NCBI GenBank assembly: GCA_022410635.1
Contig: JAJVDF010000449.1
Coordinates: 34,016 to 98,015, forward strand
Length of the DNA stretch: 64,000 nucleotides
Direction: 5' to 3'
DNA from: Tretioscincus oriximinensis
Lineage: Eukaryota > Chordata > Lepidosauria > Squamata > Gymnophthalmidae
Below the pieces are notes generated by a model. The model was not told where the DNA came from and ran no database searches. It worked only from the letters and a program-made list of their open reading frames with translations. The stretch's first letter is position 1, and each line of letters starts with the position of its first letter. Of the stretch, positions 36,201-51,200 are shown one piece after another. The position numbers and the translations under genes are program-made.

Positions 36201-39200
36201 AGGACAAAAGTTTCTGGAATCTGCCGGTCGAACACCGATTTGGTAGACTTTCAAGGCGTTCGAGAANCGAGGTACCACTGTATTTGTCTGCTAACAATGG
36301 TTCTTCTACATTTCACAACACAAGCTATTAGTGAGCTTTCATAAAACAGGTAACAGATTTAAAGCAATTGTTTATAGGCATTTTGCAGACTTGAATATTA
36401 TAATCAGGATCATATTTTGGTGTTAGATGCCCCTTGGGCAGTAAAAAAAAATTACAACACCTCCAGGAGTTTTCNGGTGGGAAATCTTACAGTGAGAGCC
36501 TGAAAATATTGGGTATTAGAGATTTCTGTTGATTAACAGAACCCAACAGAACCAAGTAGGGTTCAGTCCAAAATAGCAGAGCTTGCAGGGAACCAGAACT
36601 CAAGAGCTTAAATAGACCATCAGGCAACTTCTTCTTCTCTTGCAGAATAATTGTAAGTCCACACAAAAGTAATTCTTTCCATAAAGAAGGCAAAAANACT
36701 TTATTTACAATATTCACACTTGCAAGAAAGAGAATAACAAAATATATTTGTGACACTCAAATTAGTGCCTCAGCTCACACAAAAGAATTCATCTGCTCTC
36801 ACGATCAGTTCAGTGGAAGACTGCTTAAACAAAAGTATAAGTTTGTTGTGAGAACACATCTGTAATGTTCGACATGAGCAGAAAAACAAGGTCATAAAGA
36901 CACAAAAAAGTAAATTTAGTGATTAGATAATGAACACCTGCACTTAGATGCAGTTAATATTCTGACTGAAAATTTTATTTACCCAACAATTTCTTTCTTC
37001 ACACGTTGTGTGTGCAAAAATGTTTTGATATCACTTCCAGGGCAGAATTTAAATCTAGCTTCACCCCACATTAAGAATGCACGAAAAATAAATTATCCCC
37101 CTCATTCTGCCACCCTGGGCAGCTGCGCCTTTGGCCCTTCTCTAAATGCCGGTCTGATTACATATATTATGGAATGATATTTTAACCAATGTCTGCAAAC
37201 CTGTCACATTCAAAAATAAAATGGCAGGTTTACAGCACAGATATTATGGGCCCTTTTCTTTTTGTGATGCTAGAATGAAAGGTGAATTAATTTCCATGCT
37301 AGCGAGTCAGCTCAAAATTTTATGGCATGTTAACTATGCTTCAGTATATATGAAATCAGCCTATATTTTAAGACATAGTCTTAAACTGGTATGTGCTAAA
37401 GAATGGGAAGTAAGAATTTACTTTTACATAAAAGAGTTTAGCTATAGATGGGAAAATGAGCCGTTTACTTTATTATGAAGATTTTGTCCTTTAAAAATAT
37501 AGTAAGAAAGGTTAATACCAGTAAAAACAACACATGGTAGTGTTTTATAAAAAAGTTAATTTAAGAAATGGGACAAAACTATTTGTATTTCATTCNGCCT
37601 TTTTATGAGGATTCTTATGGAGGCTTCATTCTATATTCCCCACCAGGGTGTGGTGGTTCCCATGTATCTACTTGCATTCAGTTGCAATTTCTTGCAATTC
37701 ATGCTTTCGAATAGCTGGGCTGGCTACAGCTACATGCTAGTGGAAGGTGCTCACCCCTCCCCACGTCTGACACAGGGCTTCGAAACCCCATCTCCCAGCT
37801 GAGAGATGGATTCCTTAGCGACTGTGCTATCCGTGCCTGTGTCACTCCTTGTACCTGAAGAAGCAGTTTTGTTTACAAAAAGTCGCACTGCCCACCATTT
37901 TTCTTGTAAATCTCTAAATAGCTAGAAGACCTCTTGTTAAATATCCTCAATGCAGAAAAACATGGCTACTGTTTGGTACAATAATGTACTCTTACTCATA
38001 TTTAATAAGATTCGGTTTGGGATTTACATAGCTTGTGCTCTAGACATTTGACTTCATTGTGCACAACTCCACACTATAATAAAAGTGTGTAAGGTATGTG
38101 AGTACATTTGAGAACATTGGTATCTGTTGTTCTGTTCATGTATGATTGCAGAGGCAAGACTCTTGAGCTGAGCACTGGGAATCTAGCAGATCCTGAGACA
38201 ACATTATTTCAATATGTTGTTCATGACTGCAGCAATGAACTGACCCATAACCTCCAATATCAACAGAAAAGGAAGTGAATCCACGATACTGGATTCACTA
38301 CAAGTTGTCTTATCAGTGGAATCACTAGGATATGTTGTCTGATCACGGTGAAACTGGTCATACCCTGCATATAGAATTTTACAAAATATTATACTTTTGT
38401 CAATATATAATACCTTTCCTGTCCACGTTCTTCCAGAAAGGCCTTGTAGCAGAGCACTGAGTACCATGCCCAAGTGGGGAGGTGCCAATGAACCGGTCTG
38501 TTTTGCTATTGTTGCCATGGCAGCTGCTCCTTGGGCTTTCATTTTCCAAGACTGCGACTGTAGTGCTTTCTGAGTAATTGCTATCAACTCCACCATGTAC
38601 AGCCTTATGCCTCCATAGGTGCCTAGATTTCAAAATATGCAATTTTCCAAGGTGAATTAAAATACAATATAAACCATTAGGTATCTGTGCTATGCATCTT
38701 TCAACCCACATGTCTTACCCTTATAAGGTTTCACTGCAAATTCATTCCACAGTGGAGTTTTTGTCTTGGTTCCCCTAATTTCCAAGTTTAGCTTGAAGTT
38801 ACTATCCTCTAATGCAGATTAATACCTGTAATGCAAAACTGAAAGTTGTTGGGGCCTTGTTCACACATATGTTTTAATTCAGCTTCAGACCACTTTAAGA
38901 ACAGAAGACGACTCAGCAGTAAAGTGAATACTGATTTACATTCCACTTTGCCCTAAGCAAATGTGGAGGAAGTTGGGTTAGAAAATGCCAGAAGGCAACA
39001 TCTTTACCATTTTGCCGATTGTCTTCCCTCTATATCAGAAAGTGGACTGAAGCTGCATTAAAATTTAGGTGTAGCCTGAGAAGAAAACCTCCCTAGAAGA
39101 CTCTTAGGGAGAAAAGTACAAGCCAAGCCCAAAGGAAACTATGGGCTAACTGCTTTCCCTGGATCTGGGGACCTTTCATCTGGGCCTNTTAGATTTCAAA

Positions 39201-42200
39201 GTCTAACTCTCCTTTAATAAAACAATCCTGGGAATTTCTCTTCAACCAATCATTTTTATTATGCAAACAGGCACTCAACAATACAAAGATTCTGAATAGT
39301 TACAGTCTTTAGAAGCACAGTTATATAATCATTCATTAACTCCTCCTATTTAAATCATTCCACATTCAAATTCACGTCACTTTCCTCACGTACCCTGGCA
39401 TTCCAAACGGCAAGAGGGGAAAAACAAAAGTGAATCCTAAAAATATTCAAGAACACTAGCTAACAGTCNAACATTCAGAGACACCCACATTCAGAGATAG
39501 GGAAGCCCCACCAATGTACTAAATAGTGGAGATTAGCCTTAATCGGATGGTAAGAATCCAAAACATCAGAAATCTCAAAATGCTGATCAGGGCCCAATGT
39601 AATAGGAGGAGGTGGGGGTTTAGAGGTGGGGTGTTAAGAGGGAATCAGAGGGCTGCAGGAGCAGCAAAGAACGGTGGCAAACAGGATGACTAAACGGAGT
39701 CAAAAGGCGATAGGGTTGACCTGCTCAAGAAACTCAAAAGGGATGAGTCTACTGGGAAGGAAAAAAAAACACCCCCTCTTGCAGGAAGACTTTGGGGAGA
39801 AAACCAAGACAGAGAAGAGCATCTTCACTCCAACCCTCGAGTTCTTCTAGGGGGGAAAGCAAAATAGAAGAGGCAGAAAAAATGGGCTGAGAGACTCCTT
39901 CCCCGAGTGTGATTAAGCACTACTGGGGGGGGGGGGGGGGGGGGGGGAGGCGTTGAAGTGGGGGACACATTGGCAAGTAGGCATAAGGGGACAGTTGTGG
40001 GATAATGTCCCTCAAGGCAGTTGCCCCTCATTCCTTTCCCACACACCCTAATACTCGCTAAGTGAAAACTGAGGGCCAGCCTCCTCCATCTCAATGTTCT
40101 ATGCAAAACATTTAAACAGAGACTTGCACTTTAATACTCTTAAATTTTAAAGTAAAATGTTTAAATCTGTAACCTAATGCTGCATCAATAGATCAACTTA
40201 CCAGGCACATTTTCTTGCCATACTTCAGTCCATAAATTGCTGTCTTCCTTCTCTCCTTTCTCTTCTTCAGGAACTTCATGCATACCCAAGAAGGCCAAAG
40301 GCAAGACATGTTTGGCTTGATTCTTCAACACATCTGGGCTATATCGCCCAATAGCATGAATTGTCTGTGCACAAGCTGCTTTAAAGACTTGTTCTGAAAC
40401 ATAAAAACAACAGAACTGGCATGTGAATTAATTGCAGTTTAGCTTAAGGTTCAAGAAATTATGAGGAAAGGAGCACAAGGCTCAAGAGCTAAACTAAAAG
40501 AAAAACTGTACTCTTCCTGTTTCAAAATGTTTCCTTTATATCCATCAATTGATCCATTGTGGAAAGTGACTCTTTAAATAAACGAAATGTGTGAGGCTCT
40601 GACAGCCAAAAATCTAGGAAATGACACAAGTTGTTATTTCAGCAAAGTGGTTTATTTATTTGGCTCTTCAGCGACAACTAAAATCAGTGCTGAGGGAGAA
40701 TCCCAGAAATTACGTAGATGTACACGACTTCTGTCAGAAGTCACGAATGTGTAATTTCTGTTGATGTAATTTCTGGTCCCACATGGAAATGATGGGCAGG
40801 GCCATTCCTGGAAGTGACATCACAAAATATGTCATTTCCAGGTCTAAGTGCACCCTTTCCAGAAGTAGGATTCCTGCCTTTGAAAAATCTGAAAATCCCA
40901 GTTCGAGGTACTCAGGACGGGATTTTCTGATACACAAAAAAGCTCTTAACTGTTAAAACAAGGTGCCCTTGGTACACCTATTTATATTATTTACAGGTTC
41001 ACTCTTCCCAGTATAGCAACCATTCAACTATTTACATTTCCCTCCAGAACTTGATCAGATTCCCTTTAAAATACAAAGACAGCATTTTTTCTCCAAACTG
41101 GCCATGAAAAACCATAAAATCTTATTTTATAAATAACCTCTGTATATTCATGAGAGGGATTCTACCTGACAAAAGATTTACTTTCAGATGCTGCATTGTT
41201 AAGGGAATCCAGTTACCTCAGGGGAAGTAGGAAGTTGTCAGGGAAGGAAAGGGGAAATGAAGAAGGGAGTGCTTGCTGTTTACCAACTTGGCAAATACTG
41301 TGCACTTGGTATAGTTTAGTCTGCCATCTACCCAAGCTAGCTCACAGGGATTTGTGTCATACATAGCACTGTACCAATATATCAAGTGTTCTTGTGATAT
41401 ATCTCCCTAGGATGTTATGAACAAGCTGCCTAGCTTGTTGCAACAGGGAAAGTGGAACATAGCTGTCAAGAGTCTGGACCATATTAATGTTCCCCAATCC
41501 AAAATTCTAATTATGTTAATAATTTTTAATAAATCCTTTAAAATGAGAAGTAATCTCCTGTCTTCTGAGAACTGGGTATCAGGAACATTCTTTTAACTTC
41601 TGCCACACTTCTCATTCTGCTCTATTTGTTTGTTTAAAACATTTTATTTACTTTTCAGTTCAGTACATTTCACACTTCCAATTCCTTTTCTTTTACAGAC
41701 TTCCCGTGATCAAAATGGTTGCTGAGTACTTCATGCCCCTATTTTTAAAGCAAAGCATGCTACAAGGATGTAAAGGGAAAGCATTATTTTGCATATGGAA
41801 AAGTCCCTTTCCTGAATAGACATAACAGCTGACCATTCTCAACTGCAGGCAATAGTAAGTTTAAAATGTTTAAGATATGTTTTCTTAGGATTGGAATTCA
41901 AAATCCAATCCAAACTAGGTCTAGAGAGTTCCAAATATCAGCCACAGATATTTATACTAGAAGAGTAGCATATCAGACCTCATTTCTAATTGGCATTTCT
42001 ATTGTTTCCCATAGTGTGTCTGTGTGTATGTGTCGGAAGAAAAGGAAGTGACACCAAATCTATCAAAGTGCCTAACTATTGTTTTCTTGTATTTATCAGA
42101 GCCAATTGAAAGTTGTCATAGTTTTTGGCATTTTTGATAGAAGTTATGTCTATTCAAGGACCATTTGCAATCCAGAAATGACATTCAGTCATTTGCCAGT

Positions 42201-45200
42201 AAGGACACAATAAGCCTAATGCACACAATACATACCTTCCTTTTCCATGTACCAGCTGTTCAATTTCTGCAACAATTTGTCTGTACTGCTATCCCGTGCA
42301 GTCTGTAAAATATACATAAAGGCTTGGATTAGTTCAGAACAGTTAAATCAAACCATAAATAGTAACATTAATTAGCTTAATACCAAAGCTCTACTCACTC
42401 GAACCAAATGTCCCATAGCAAATGCAAATGATTTTTGCACTACACTATTCCGATCTGTTAGGCCATTTAGCAAAGCACTCATAAGTTTGCCTGTGTGAAA
42501 AGAATACAGTTGCAGTTTATGGTTCAGTAGCAAAAGTTTGTTCTTCACTCTAAAGAGCCAAATGGGAGTTTTAAACCTTCAAATAGCATTTCTGTACGTT
42601 TTGACCATTTCCATATATATGATAGAACTAGTTATTATAATTGTTGCGAAAAAGGAAATGGTATCTAGCAGTGCTGGTTTTTATTGATCTCTGGGGTGTG
42701 TGCCCAATGAGCTCGAAGCTTTTAGATTTACTGACCCACAAAGCCCCAAATTCACCTGGCAGGTGCCCCAAAGATTAATGGGAAGTGGCAGCTGTCTCCA
42801 TCTCCTTTGGATATCCTGGTGTAAACTGCGGGGCTTCCAGGAAGGGTTGGAGGATGCTCACTATGATCCCTCCAGCCCATGAAAACCTACTCCCCCTTGG
42901 CCCTCTCTTTTCCTTCCCAGCCTCATGCTGCCTTTGCCCCCCCCCCCCACTTATTCATTCCCTCACTCCCCCTCTCTCATTCATTCCCTCCCCTTACTTT
43001 TCAACCTGTTTCTTCCTGAAGGAAGCAAGCGAGCAAGCATCCTCCTTCTCTATGGTTGCTGCCTTGGAAGCGGAGCTTCCTGTGCAGCGCTGGAATGGAC
43101 CTTCTGGCTCTGCACAGGAAATCTCAATCCCTAAGCGATCGAGATTTCAGTTTTATGTAAAGTAAGATAAGGTAAGAAGATGCTTCTTTAAGGCCTACTC
43201 TGACTACAGAGAATAATACTTGCAAAATACTTCTCAAACAAAACTTAAACAATAGTATGACTTCTGTAATAATTGGGTATAGTTACCTGAATATGGTGTT
43301 AGGTCTTGTGGGCATTGAGTAGTCAAAGACACAATTACACTAGCACAGCCACCCTGGAAATGATGAGAAAACAGAACTAGTTACAAACCAGTGGTTTTCT
43401 TTGAAGTAAATATGCTTATGTTAACACGAATCTATAAGCGTTAGCCAGATCAATAAGATTATTAATTACAATAATAGTATTTGAAGATTTAATATCTGTC
43501 CAATAAACAAAATAATGTTCCCAGAGTAGAATAATTAAACTCCATCCATATCATATTCATACTCCAAGAGTCAATTGGGTACCCCCTTCAATGAAATCTT
43601 ATCAAAATTGTTTAAAGCAAAGAAGCAAAGTATCAGCAAATTGCTTTTGCAAGTATGCAAAAGGGAGATTGCATAAACTCAATAATTGCTAGTATAACCA
43701 TTGCACTCCCCTCATTCTGGGACTCAAAAAAAGATAGACTTCATTTCTTATAGGAATTATATAAAACAATAAATTATGTCTCTTGTTGGCTTGACTATTA
43801 TGCCATGCCTACGATTTTGCAAGCAAATGAAACAGGAAAACAATTATGGATTTCAGCAGATAGATCTATTGATCTGTTCCTCTTTCATTAGTTCTTTGTC
43901 AGGAAAAGAAAGAAAAGAAAACACTTATTCCTCCATTTGCTGCTGTTTAACAAGACCTTGTTCCTTTTGGTTTCATATTTTCTGCTGCTGCCTAAAGCTT
44001 CCTTCCCAACTCCTGGGAATGAAAAGCACCCAATTCTATTTTTAGAGCGGGAGGCCTGAGAAGATATTTGTACCAATACTGTATTGACTATGCAATAAAC
44101 AGCTTCAGCCAAAATATTTCATAGTAGAACCAACAAAAGTTTAAGATCCCAATCAGCAGAGGTAGAAGTATTTTTTGTATGTGAAACCATGAAACACTTT
44201 GATTCATGCTTGCATCTACTATGAGAAAATAGTTATTCCGGCTATGAACTTTGCTGTAGAAATAAAATGGAACTTAAAAATACCACATATATCTATGCTG
44301 CTATCTATACCTCCCTATTGACCTTCCTCTACCCTCTTCAAATACAATAGCCACCTTTAAGTGCACTCTGATTTTTAAAATCTCATTACCTGGCCAATTT
44401 ATGAATACAACCATATCTGATTATCTTCTATACAAGTTTACCAACCCCATCTTTCCAACAAATATCCACTTTGAAACTATGAACGTACCTTAGTGCCAAC
44501 CCCCACTCCACTTCTAGTAAGTTCACAAAGCCTAGGAACCAGTTCACCGAGGACAGATACATCCAAATACTGTAAGCACTAGGGAAAAAAAGTAAAAAAA
44601 AAATATCAAAAGAGCAAGAAATATCTGACTCACATGAGACCGGCCTAAGAACTGTACCACTGCCTAATGGTTGAAGTTTTTATATATATATATATATATA
44701 TTTATTGTTTTCATATGACATGATTACAAATACATAATACATACATTATCTGAACAAAACAGTTCATACATTGTTTAGATGTCATACAATGAAAACCCCC
44801 TCCCACCCTCCCACCCCTCCCACCCTCCCACCCCTCACCCCCCTGCTCAGGGCTATCTTATGGTAGTATGTTAACCTTTTTAAGTCCAGAATCAAATATA
44901 TTGTATGTGCCATTGGTGAGTCCATTTTATTGAATATCACATAGGAAATGAAGTTCCTCCATTTAACCTCCCATACGGTACGTATTAAAATACCCAATCT
45001 TTTTAACCTCCTTTCTCTTAGATAGTCAAAAAGCACAATTTCAGACATATAATCATACCTAATGGTTGAAGTGAAATAGAAACTGAGTGAGCAAACTGCA
45101 AGTAAGAAAGACTGGATGGGAGACATTTATCCTTATCATATTTGCCACATTTTTCCTACCATCTGCTTTCTTCCTGTTTCCCTATGTGTTTTTCTAGACT

Positions 45201-48200
45201 CCTGATGTGGGGAAAAGCAGACAGACGCTGTAGGTGAAATAAATGTATTTGGAGGGAGGTTTAAGTATTATAAGTTATTAGCTTAGCATCTAAACAGCAA
45301 GAAAACTTTTGGAAAATATTATTAAAATTATAGCAAGGTGACGTCTCGTAGCTATTTAGATACTAGTAAGAAAAAGGCGGGCAGTATATGTAAACTTTCA
45401 TAGACATGTCTACTTCAGATGTTCTGCTGGTTATCTTTTTCTTGCTACTCTCTAGGTGCATAGTTTATATGCTGTAACAATTGTAGTTGACTTGCATGAT
45501 TGTTCAACAGAAATGTCTATATCTTTACTTTAAAACACATGAATAAAAAATCGAGTATTCTGTGTTGCAGAGATTCCTCTTTAAAATTTCCTTATCATCT
45601 TTAATGGCTACCCAGAACATTTGTTCCTGAAATTAAGCTTTTTAACCTTTTACTCATTGGTATATTCAAATAACTGATTTAAATACATTCTCAATATAAA
45701 GCTTGATTTCAAGTTAAATATACGGTTCAACATTACCTGCTACTCTTTTAATTTTGGTTAGGTTGGATTATTTATTGAAAAAAGACAGCAGCAGCTGTTG
45801 GGAACCACAGAGTTTTAACACATCCATTTTTATACAGTACTTTCTGTCAAGAATTTCACATGCTATTTATAGTTTCTGAGACAGCTATGCTCCAAATGTA
45901 GCTCTCACAAACATGGATCTGACATTCAGTAGTTTTCCAATATATTCTTACTTGCATTGGAGTAGTTAAACTTAGACCAGATTCTCTGACACATAGTCAG
46001 ACTTTTCCACACTGAGCCTTTTTCTGGGATATATTGCAGAATAATGACCTGTTAGCCATATGTTACAAAATCTGCTAGTTACAGATTATGGCAGGTTCTA
46101 AACAAAGCCTGCTATAGTCTGCACTTATTTGGATGGCAGATTTTGAATCTGAGACATATTCCAGAATAGGTTTTGTGTAGAAAGAACCTCAGAGTGACAT
46201 AGCAGAACATGGTTTGTGTTTGTGCACTGTCAAAGAAACTACAGCGAGGATCCCTCAATAGTGAAATTACGTTCTCTTGATTACTCCAATCAGAGACTAT
46301 GATAGCAATTAAAGCAAATTTTACTAGGAACAGTATTAACTTATCCCTCCCAAACCAGAAAAGCTTGTAAAAAAAGCAAGAATCAAATTATTCTGTCATT
46401 TTACATCCCATTATCAAAAAGCCATTATATTTCTGGATGTTAGATGTTCTGTAAGTATAATTATCTCTTGCTTACAGTGTTCTCCTGTGCTGAGTGTGTG
46501 GACTTATTATTTAACTACGTATTACACAATTTTATTTGTTTACTTTTAATTATTATTTTGTTAATAATAATAAACTATAATTAATAATTAATAAACTAAC
46601 ACCTCAGCAAAATAATACATGAAATAGCAATAAAGCAAATATCAACTACAAGCAGCAGAAATTAAATGAATTGCTCGTTTTTCATTGTATGCATTTGTGG
46701 GTTCAAAGATCCCATCCATATCTGGAGTAGGTTGATGTTTATTGAAGAAAAAAGTCACAGAATGCATGGAAAAGGGAATCTTGTGAGATGCCGTGACACA
46801 GCTTTGAGTGCTCAAGTATAGATTCTGCTGTTGCTATGTTCCACATGCATGCATACTAGTTGCTTTATGGTAAGTTGCCCCTTTTTGCCTTGTATATGGT
46901 GGTATCTTATGTTTTGCAGATGACATCACAGTTTTGAGTTTAGAAACTGGTGAGACTAATTCATAAAATCTTCTGCTGAAGGGCAGGATTCAATTATTAT
47001 GCAATAAAATAATAGTTTCAATTTTCTAAAGGAAAAAATGACAAAAATACCCTATAGAATTTTATATTTTAATCTGAAGCTTGATGAAAAACCTTGTTCC
47101 CTATTTTACACAAAAAACAACAACATCTCTTTGTTAAGGAAAATACTTACCATATTGATGGTTTCCATCATTGGGGAAGATTTAGCAGCGCTGAGTCTTG
47201 CACTATCCATGGCTGCCTGAACCACAGGAAGACAAAGAAAGGGAAAGAGAAATTAATGGCACTGAAGTTTATTTGATTAGATGCAGAATGCTGCAGCCCA
47301 ATTAACATGGGGTTGTATCTTTTTAGAGAATCTAAACCTAGCTTTTCAGATACAGTTGGATTCCAGTTCCCCTCAGCCCAGAAATATATGAAGACACTTG
47401 GGTTTTTCTTTTTTCCCCCCAAATTAAAATGATCTGTAAGATAAACCATCACCACCCCATAACAATATTTGTTCTCCTCTTATTATTGCTTCGGAAAATC
47501 CATGATATCATTGCATGGTCTTGAAAGCCATTAGTGCCAATGTAATAACTTTAACAAGCTTTAATTAGTGACACATACCTTTTCTTGCTCTGAAGCACGC
47601 AGGCTCAAGTAATTGAGCACCTGAGGTTCCAGTACACTCAATGACTCTAATAGAGCAGGAATGAGCTTGGGCGCATGAGGTTTGAGCATGGCTCCAGCAC
47701 TTTTACTAATCTTCACCAGAGTGTTAATGCTAAGAGCAAAAAGAACAGAAAATGAGGCCCAGAATAACTTCCTCTTCAATTTCAGATTGACTTATCTAAA
47801 AGTGAGCTTTAGCTCTCGTTAGCCAAAAGAAAACAGTAACAATACACAAAGACAACATTAACTATCAAAAGTAAGCACAACCATATTTACTAACAAACAA
47901 TTCCAGAGACTGACCAGATTTCTGAGGCACAAACCGGTGTGATTAATATACATGCTCATTTGCATATTCATAAATATGCAAATTACCCACCAACATGCAT
48001 ATGCCTCTGAAAATCCCCGTGCAAGAAATCTGGGAGGTATATGATAATTCTTTAAAGTGTGTGAGAATTTTTAAAGTGTGCAGTAATTTTTTGGCATGTG
48101 CGATTTGCATTTTTTTTTTACTGAGGGGAGGGTGCCTTCAGGAGCTGCCCCAATTGTCAGAGCCCCATAGTAGTAGTGCAGTGAATTTATTTTTAAAAAA

Positions 48201-51200
48201 ATTCAAAAATATTTTTTAAATTTTTTTTCCACAGCAAAAAACAGGGAAATGGTGCCCCGGGAGGGTGCGGTAGATGCCGCCAAACCAGGTTTCACCCCCA
48301 CAAAAAAGGGGTCATCTGGTCAGCCTATTTAATCTCAAAAAATGCAAATGTTTTTTATAAGACATTATTAATTAAGTCACATTATTTGGCAATTCCACTA
48401 CTTCCTTATTGGTATTACTTTTTGACTCCATTATTTAGAGCAGATGTGGGGAATGTTTTTTTCTGTTCGGGACTATTTGGCTATTTATAACATTACTCAA
48501 AGGCCATACCTCCTTCCTCTCTCCCAGGCCATACTCCCCCAAACCCACCTAGGCCATGACTCCCTGTCAGAGCCAGGGCACATCCCTCCCTTTGTCCATG
48601 CCCCCTCCTCCACCCAGAGCGACAAAGTGGCAGAGTTTTCAATGCTGTCCTCAGTCCCATACCACTTCCATTCCTCGTGGGCTTCCCTTCCTCCTTCTTT
48701 TTGTATTTCACATGTTTTAACAAAGACAGGAACCATTATTTAGCCATGGAAGACTAATATCTCAGGAATCATGTCAAGTACCAGACCGAATTTTTCCTTG
48801 GAGAGCAGGCCATGGGCTGAACTAAATGGTTCTTTGGCCCCCAGGGCATAGGTTCCCCATCCCTCTTTAGAGAAACAATGAAAAAACTGTTCCCTGTGAT
48901 GGAACTGATACTTAGGTATTGGGAGCTCATAGCATTTTGGAGAAATCCCTCCCCCCCNAAAAAAAAGATAGGTAGCATGAACTTTTGCAGACAAGTCACG
49001 TATCTTGTAAATCTCTAAAATGCTAGAACACTTCCTTGTTAGTTTTTCTGGGCCAAAACTAACACAGCTATTTGGAGGGATTCCCATGAATCCCGTAAAG
49101 ATTCATGGGAAACAAACAGAATTCTTCTAAAGACCAGTGCTTTTTTTCCAGAAAAAAAGGTGCCGGTACTAACGCCGGCAGCAGCGGGGGGTGGGGGGGC
49201 GGCGGTGGCCGCCACCGCTGATAACACCACGCCCCCCTCGCCGGAGGCTAACGCAGCAGTACCGGCACCTTTTATTTAGGCGGGGGGAGCGGCGGGGGGA
49301 GGGGCGGCCGCCGCCACCGCTCATTCCCACACCCCCGCCGTTGCCGTTGCCGCCCCCCCGCTAACTCCGCCCCCCCACCTAAATAACGATACTGCTGCGT
49401 TAGCCGCTGGTGAGGGGGCTGTGGCGTTAGCCGCCCCCCCCTAAATAAAAGGTGCCGGAACTGTGTTCCGGCGCGTTCCCTCACAAAAAAAGCCCTGCTA
49501 AAGACTATTTACAGAGTGCTGAGATAAAGTTAAAACTTTGTCTTCATTTTCTGATATGAACGTCCAGAGCAAATAGTGTATCATTGACTGGGACAGATTG
49601 CTGGACTAAGTGGGTTGTGGTCTGATCCAGCAAGACACCTGTAAGTTTCTTGTGCTCTTAGAATATTCCTTCAATAGTCAATGCTTCTCCAGAATTAGTT
49701 CTTGTAATAAGCAAAAACATACAGTGGGACTATTTTTCACATCATCATCATCATCAATCATCATCATCTTTGTAACACCCCTTCTACCAAATGGTGGCAC
49801 AATTTTAGATAAAATTTAGATAAAGACTATAAAAACACATTATAAACACTGAGAGGTTGTGCTAGGCATGCAATATGCAATAAATATCAATAAAAACAAA
49901 AAGTCTAAAATATGCAGTTCTTGAAGAACAATCCAGGCTGGGCAGCTCACCTGAGAGTTCTCACTTCAGCCACAGTGCTCATCATTCCTTTGTCAAGAAG
50001 ACATGGCAAGAGAACAGCTATTGTTCTCTGCCCTGCAGCACCTTTAGATGGGTCACACATCTTCACACACACCTTTAAAAAAAAGATCATTCAATCATCT
50101 GCGGGATCTTTTTGTAGAATTAAAGCTTGTATGTTGCTGCAAAACATGACACATTGGATCAAAGTGAGGAACTAAACTTCTAATGCTTTGTAAAAATTCA
50201 CAGACAATTTACCTTACTTAATGTTTTAAGGGCTAATTCTGCTGCCTTTCGAACAGATTCCTAAAAAAGAAAGGAGGAGAGGGATAAACAAACAAGTTCC
50301 ATGATGTTATTCTAATAACTTACAGAAACAAAATACAAAAATTGATTTCATTTTCAGGAGATTAGTACTCCTTCTCCCTTCTCCCATTTGCTTGCTTTAG
50401 GAGCCAGGACCCACATATAAATATATTTGCATCACAAATGAATTGTTTAACTAAATAAAGAAGCTGAAAAAGGGGCTGCAAGTTAAACCTCCTACAAACC
50501 AGAAATGTTCAAAATCTTATCAGTACAACACGGAAAACAATTAACAAAAGTGTCTCCAGATCAGGCTCACTACTTATCAACAAAGCTTAGATAAATAATC
50601 ACAACAGGTATAAAATTAGTCATAAAACTAATTTTCATTTTGCTACCTTGAGTGTCTCCAGCATTGAAAAAACGCTTTTAAAACATGAATATACTGTAAA
50701 TCATTTTTTCTATTTCAGGAATTACAGTACATTGTGAACCAAATATGAACACCGGTACNTACCTGAGGTGGTGTTCAAGAGGACGGAACCGGGAAGGGAT
50801 GTCAGACAGTGGGTTAATCCATCAGGTCCCCTGCAGGAAGCGACAGAATGGAACAATCCTACCCATAGCACCCCCTCCCAGGGGGAGGAGCCCCAGTCTG
50901 CTGGAGCTGAGAAGGTAGGAAAGATATAACCATGGAAATGGACTTGACCCAGAAAAAAAGGAGCAAAAGAAGAAACATGTTAAACCAATTTATTAACTAG
51001 TAGCACCATCAGAGCGGTAAAAGCAACAATCAGAAACTAGTTGTTAAACGAAACATAGAAAAAATTAAAGGTCTCTCTTTTTTTTTTTTTTTTTAAATAT
51101 ACAATTGCCTGGCAAACAACCAAGGCAACGAAAGAAAAAACAATTTACTCCTCCCTAGTCGCAGGGAGGGATGACATCCCTTCCCTCTCCGTCCTCTTGA

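Larger units (their letters stand above)
35646..38413 (-). other. ECPAS: ECPAS intron between exons 15 and 16
   Basis: Non-coding. It holds Tigger-like MITE 2 (35937-36280) and a SINE (37605-37845). The remainder is A+T-rich without recognised genes. Confidence 0.55.
38623..40201 (-). other. ECPAS: ECPAS intron between exons 14 and 15
   Basis: Non-coding. It contains an inverted-repeat element at 38851-39085, an unclassified purine-rich repeat-like block at about 39120-39900, and a 23-base G homopolymer. Confidence 0.5.

Noticed and set aside
39825..40106. A minus-strand frame with a poly-proline run
   Set aside because: The proline run is the translation of the poly-G tract; nothing else supports a gene.
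46005..46200. A possible further MITE
   Set aside because: Only weak inverted similarity was seen and no duplication was found, so it is not listed as an element.
49039..49484. Ala/Pro/Arg-rich frames on the minus strand
   Set aside because: They are products of the G+C-rich hAT insertion, not coding.
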